8,944 nucleotides of DNA from contig JAHFRR010000051.1 of the NCBI GenBank assembly GCA_023266165.1, positions 1 through 8,944 on the forward strand, given 5' to 3'. This document shows, piece after piece, positions 6,502 through 8,944 of the stretch. Source of the DNA: Thiotrichales bacterium (GTDB lineage Bacteria; Pseudomonadota; Gammaproteobacteria; Francisellales; CACEW01). Within the stretch, counting starts at the first letter, position 1. Each line of letters starts with the position of its first letter. Under the pieces are notes generated by a model. That model saw only the letters and a program-made list of their open reading frames with translations, did not search any database and had not been told where the DNA came from. Both the position numbers and the translations under genes were made by a program.

Positions 6502-6515
6502 TTAATTTATGTCAA
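6488..6515 (-). promoter_or_regulatory. consensus sigma70 promoter for the ATPase gene
   Basis: On the minus strand the -35 TTGACA (6515-6510) and the -10 TATAAT (6493-6488) both match the sigma70 consensus exactly, with a 16-nt spacer. The -35 coincides with the last two sense codons of dinG (Leu-Thr). Transcription would start near 6481, about 24 nt before the ATPase ATG. Such an unmodified strong promoter is usually held in check, and the overlapping palindrome (6471-6501) is a plausible repressor site. Confidence 0.78.
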
Positions 6516-8609
6516 TGAGCCATTCGCTGAGCCACTCATGGGTATCACGCGTCGAAACCTGGGTAGGGTGTCCAGTAAGGTTTTGCCATAGGGCTTGCTG
6601 ATGACACGCCTGTCACACAGCGTGATCGAGCCGGTGTCGCTATGGCGACGAATCAAGCGTCCTACTGCTTGGGCGAGTTTGATGGAAGTTTTGGGGAGGG
6701 TATATTCCTGAAAAGGATTTTTACCTTGCTGCTCTAAAAAATCAAACCAGGTACGTTCAATGGCCCCTGTCGGTACCGCAAAGGGCAGGCGTGTGATGAC
6801 CACATGGCGGCAGTAGTCTCCTGGTAGATCTACGCCTTCGGCAAAAGACTGCAAGCCAAAGATCACGCTGAGTTGGCCTTCATCGACCCGTTTTTTGTGG
6901 CGTTTGAGTAAATCCATGCGACCATAATCGGGTTGTGCCAGGATTTTGGCATACCAGGGGGATGCCATGTGCGAATATACTTTTTCCAATAATTTTTGGC
7001 TGGTGAACAAGACCAGCACCCCGTGTTTCTCTTGGGCAAAGACCCCTTCAATCACACGTACCAGTTCCTGAATATAGTGCGCTGAAAGCTCAGCGCCTTG
7101 AGGCTCCGCGCTCATCCAGGGGATATTCAAGACGGAGTTTTCAAACACAAACCCTGATTTAAACGCCTGAGTCAACATTTTCGAATAATGATTCAATCCT
7201 GTCTGTTGGAGAAAATAATCAAACCGATCGAGGGCTCTGAGCGTTGCAGAGCATAGCACTGCGCCGTTTTGAATCTTATCCCAAAAGAGCTCTGGTAAAA
7301 AATGCTGGCTGGATGTCATGGCAGCATACAGCGTTGGGCCTAGATTCTGCGTGTGATCCCGAGATTCGGATTCCAGCCATTTAGCAATAGGTGGGGTGTT
7401 AGGCGCAGCCAATAAATGGAAGGCTCGCCAGGTTTTTTGTGCGCGATCTACAGAATATCCCAGCGTATCCATGATTTTTGAAAAGAGATTGTGTTTCTGA
7501 AGTGTGGGGTCTTGCAAGCAGGCTTTACGCAGTAGGCTGAGGTTTTTATAGAGCAAGGCGCCATGATCTCGCCCCAAGGTGAGCAGGGTTTGCGTGTTGG
7601 GTGTCAGGGGCTGCAAGCGAGCATCGTCAGATGATCTTGCCAGAAATAAGGTTTTCTCTTCAGCATGTAAGGGTGTGACAATCCCCAAGAGGGTGTCAGC
7701 GGCGAGTAGAGATTCTGAGAGGATGTCTGGAGATTCTGCCAAATAGCCTGCCAGATTTTCTAAATTTATTTTGAGCCCTTGCAGCCACTTTTCCCCCAAA
7801 CTCAGCTGTAGCGACCCTTGAAAGAAACTCACAGCAGCATCTGGAAACTGATGGGCCTCATCGATGATATACAAACATTTTTCGGGGGAGGGTAATAAAC
7901 TCCCAGTACCCAGCTCGATATCGGACAATAAAACATGATGGTTCGTGACAATAATGGGCGATTTGCTTTGTGCGCGACGCATCTCAAAATAAGGGCATGC
8001 ACTGAAATAGCCGCATTGTTGCTGGCTACAACCGGCGCTGTCTGTCGTGATCTGACGCTTGAGGGCTTCAGGGAGTGGGGAGGGCAGGATATCCAGATCT
8101 CCAGACCAGGTGCGCGCTTGGAATTGTTTTTTAAGATCAAGTAAAATGGGGCTCTCTAAAGGATTCTTGAGGTTTTTAAGATGCTTTGGATTTTTAGGAG
8201 ACTCAGGAGACTCAGAAGAGGGCTCGATGCCCATCCAAGCAAGATCCAACAAGGTTTGCTGTTCTAGGTGTAATAATTTTTGAGGACACGCGTAGCGCTG
8301 ACGGCCTTTGGCCAGGGTGGCTTGAAGGGGTAACTCTAGCGTTTTAAGAATTAAAGGCAAATCTTTTTCAAATAATTGGGCCTGAAGCGTGATGGTTGCT
8401 GTGGCGATGATCAGATGTTGCTTGGGTTCTAGGGCTAAGAGCCCTGCGATCAGATAGGCGAAAGTCTTGCCAATGCCCGTTTCGCCTTCCAGCACAGCGA
8501 ATTGTTTTTTTGAGAACGCCAGATACGCCTGCTCAGCCATTTGAATTTGGCCTTCTCGAGGCTCAAAGCCCACCGCATAGAGTCGCTCGAATGCCTCGGG
8601 TATTTTCAC
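6507..8609 (-). CDS. dinG: DinG-family ATP-dependent Fe-S DNA helicase
   Basis: DinG is an XPD-like superfamily 2, 5'-3' helicase that unwinds forked DNA, R-loops and D-loops. The 700 residues show Walker A GETGIGKT (42-49) and four Fe-S cysteines, C108, C194, C199 and C205; the last three share the E. coli DinG spacing. The DEAH box is YIIDEAH (247-253), motif III is CSATL (453-457), and GLQSFAEGVDLPGD (585-598) is followed by motif VI QAVGRLIRR (647-655). The segment CDRRVISKPYGKTLLDTLP near the end matches DinG. A GTG start at 8609 overlaps the stop of the upstream receiver gene (GTGA). GAGG is too close to the start to act alone, so coupling is likely. Its extreme C-terminus encodes the -35 of the next gene's promoter. 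YoaA is a less likely paralogue. Confidence 0.93.
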   Translation of the reverse strand: MKIPEAFERLYAVGFEPREGQIQMAEQAYLAFSKKQFAVLEGETGIGKTFAYLIAGLLALEPKQHLIIATATITLQAQLFEKDLPLILKTLELPLQATLAKGRQRYACPQKLLHLEQQTLLDLAWMGIEPSSESPESPKNPKHLKNLKNPLESPILLDLKKQFQARTWSGDLDILPSPLPEALKRQITTDSAGCSQQQCGYFSACPYFEMRRAQSKSPIIVTNHHVLLSDIELGTGSLLPSPEKCLYIIDEAHQFPDAAVSFFQGSLQLSLGEKWLQGLKINLENLAGYLAESPDILSESLLAADTLLGIVTPLHAEEKTLFLARSSDDARLQPLTPNTQTLLTLGRDHGALLYKNLSLLRKACLQDPTLQKHNLFSKIMDTLGYSVDRAQKTWRAFHLLAAPNTPPIAKWLESESRDHTQNLGPTLYAAMTSSQHFLPELFWDKIQNGAVLCSATLRALDRFDYFLQQTGLNHYSKMLTQAFKSGFVFENSVLNIPWMSAEPQGAELSAHYIQELVRVIEGVFAQEKHGVLVLFTSQKLLEKVYSHMASPWYAKILAQPDYGRMDLLKRHKKRVDEGQLSVIFGLQSFAEGVDLPGDYCRHVVITRLPFAVPTGAIERTWFDFLEQQGKNPFQEYTLPKTSIKLAQAVGRLIRRHSDTGSITLCDRRVISKPYGKTLLDTLPRFRRVIPMSGSANGSLT
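8196..8213. repeat. two tandem 9-bp copies inside dinG (Glu-Ser-Pro repeat)
   Basis: AGGAGACTC is repeated exactly at 8196-8204 and 8205-8213. On the minus strand it encodes two Ser-Pro-Glu-type units (SESPESPK) opening a low-complexity stretch of Pro, Lys, Asn and Leu at DinG residues 131-154. The repeat keeps the frame. Confidence 0.8.
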
Positions 8610-8944
8610 GCCTCAAGCACCTGTCGCAGCTGATCTTTGCCCAACACCGTGAAATAAGCAGGAATAACGCCTTTCTGGAAAGTCTCTCCCGTACAGAGAT
8701 AAAGCCTTGTAAAGCCCATCTCATGCAGCTTTGCGCCTAGCTTTAGGCCATCCATTTTACTTTTTGCAAAGTTTTTATCAATGGAGATCGGAGTCTCTCG
8801 TTTCAGATTTAAATGGGGAAGGTCTCTTAAAAAAGCCTCAGGCGTCAGGTAATGCTTGACCTCCAGGCCGCAGAAGACATCTGGGATCACCATGCTGGCA
8901 TAGAGCGCATCATCCTCTAAAAAGATCACATCAATCGGCTTGAT
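8606..8944 (-). CDS. Receiver-domain protein, C-terminal part (runs off right edge)
   Basis: The visible 112 residues resemble a two-component receiver domain. VIFLEDDALY gives the acidic pair (D11-D12 of the fragment). PISIDKNF gives a phospho-acceptor-like D56, LYLCTGE gives the conserved Thr (T85), and YFTVLGKDQL gives the conserved Lys (K103). The chain stops soon after this Lys, so no output domain follows. The frame stays open to the window edge, so the fragment could be the C-terminal receiver of a hybrid histidine kinase or a single-domain regulator. The GTG at 8929 is unlikely to be the true start because it falls inside the first strand of the fold. Its stop overlaps the dinG start. 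The receiver call is from pattern alone and moderately sure. Confidence 0.65.
   Translation of the reverse strand: MKPIDVIFLEDDALYASMVIPDVFCGLEVKHYLTPEAFLRDLPHLNLKRETPISIDKNFAKSKMDGLKLGAKLHEMGFTRLYLCTGETFQKGVIPAYFTVLGKDQLRQVLEA

Noticed and set aside
5053..6510. Insertion sequence or transposon around the ATPase gene
   Set aside because: I found no transposase, no terminal inverted repeats and no target-site duplication at the two ends of the region.
1..8944. CRISPR array, tRNA or rRNA gene, riboswitch, toxin-antitoxin pair
   Set aside because: No regularly spaced repeats, tRNA cloverleaf, rRNA sequence or paired small genes were seen on either strand.

Overview
The window looks like ordinary chromosome from a gammaproteobacterium of middling GC. 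The gene content supports this: mutY, rpsT, gltX, ycfL, lpoB, ruvX and dinG are all present. The LpoB, YcfL, GluRS and RuvX homologues read as gammaproteobacterial, and the GluRS zinc ligands and DinG Fe-S cysteines sit at nearly the E. coli residue numbers. A host-associated lineage such as Legionellales is possible but not shown. I see no rRNA, tRNA, CRISPR array, transposase or phage gene.

Region 1 (1-447, minus): rpsT (ribosomal protein bS20) is followed directly by mutY (A/G-specific adenine glycosylase), which runs off the left edge. mutY begins at a TTG inside the last codons of rpsT. A strong sigma70-type promoter for rpsT lies at 502-530. A back-to-back candidate promoter faces gltX, whose leader carries three tandem copies of a 12-bp unit.

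Region 2 (628-5052, plus): a tightly packed set runs gltX, a TPR-like lipoprotein (COG3014-like), a YcfL-like lipoprotein, LpoB and ruvX. Most junctions overlap or nearly touch, which suggests one operon. The three lipoproteins in the middle are probably an outer-membrane module; LpoB homologues activate the peptidoglycan synthase PBP1B.

Region 3 (4970-6515, minus): a stand-alone AAA+ ATPase with a C-terminal DUF234 (PD-(D/E)XK-like) domain sits between the convergent ends of ruvX and dinG. It has its own promoter with perfect consensus hexamers, overlapped by a perfect 12-bp palindrome that looks like an operator. Its 3' end runs 83 bp into ruvX antisense. This looks like a gained single-gene cassette and is the most unusual part of the window.

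Region 4 (6507-8944, minus): dinG (XPD-like Fe-S DNA helicase) starts at a GTG that overlaps the stop of an upstream receiver-domain protein cut by the right edge.

There is no gene-free stretch longer than 300 bases. No complete unknown multi-gene system is evident. The best candidates for something new are the self-promoted ATPase cassette and the three-lipoprotein cell-envelope cluster.
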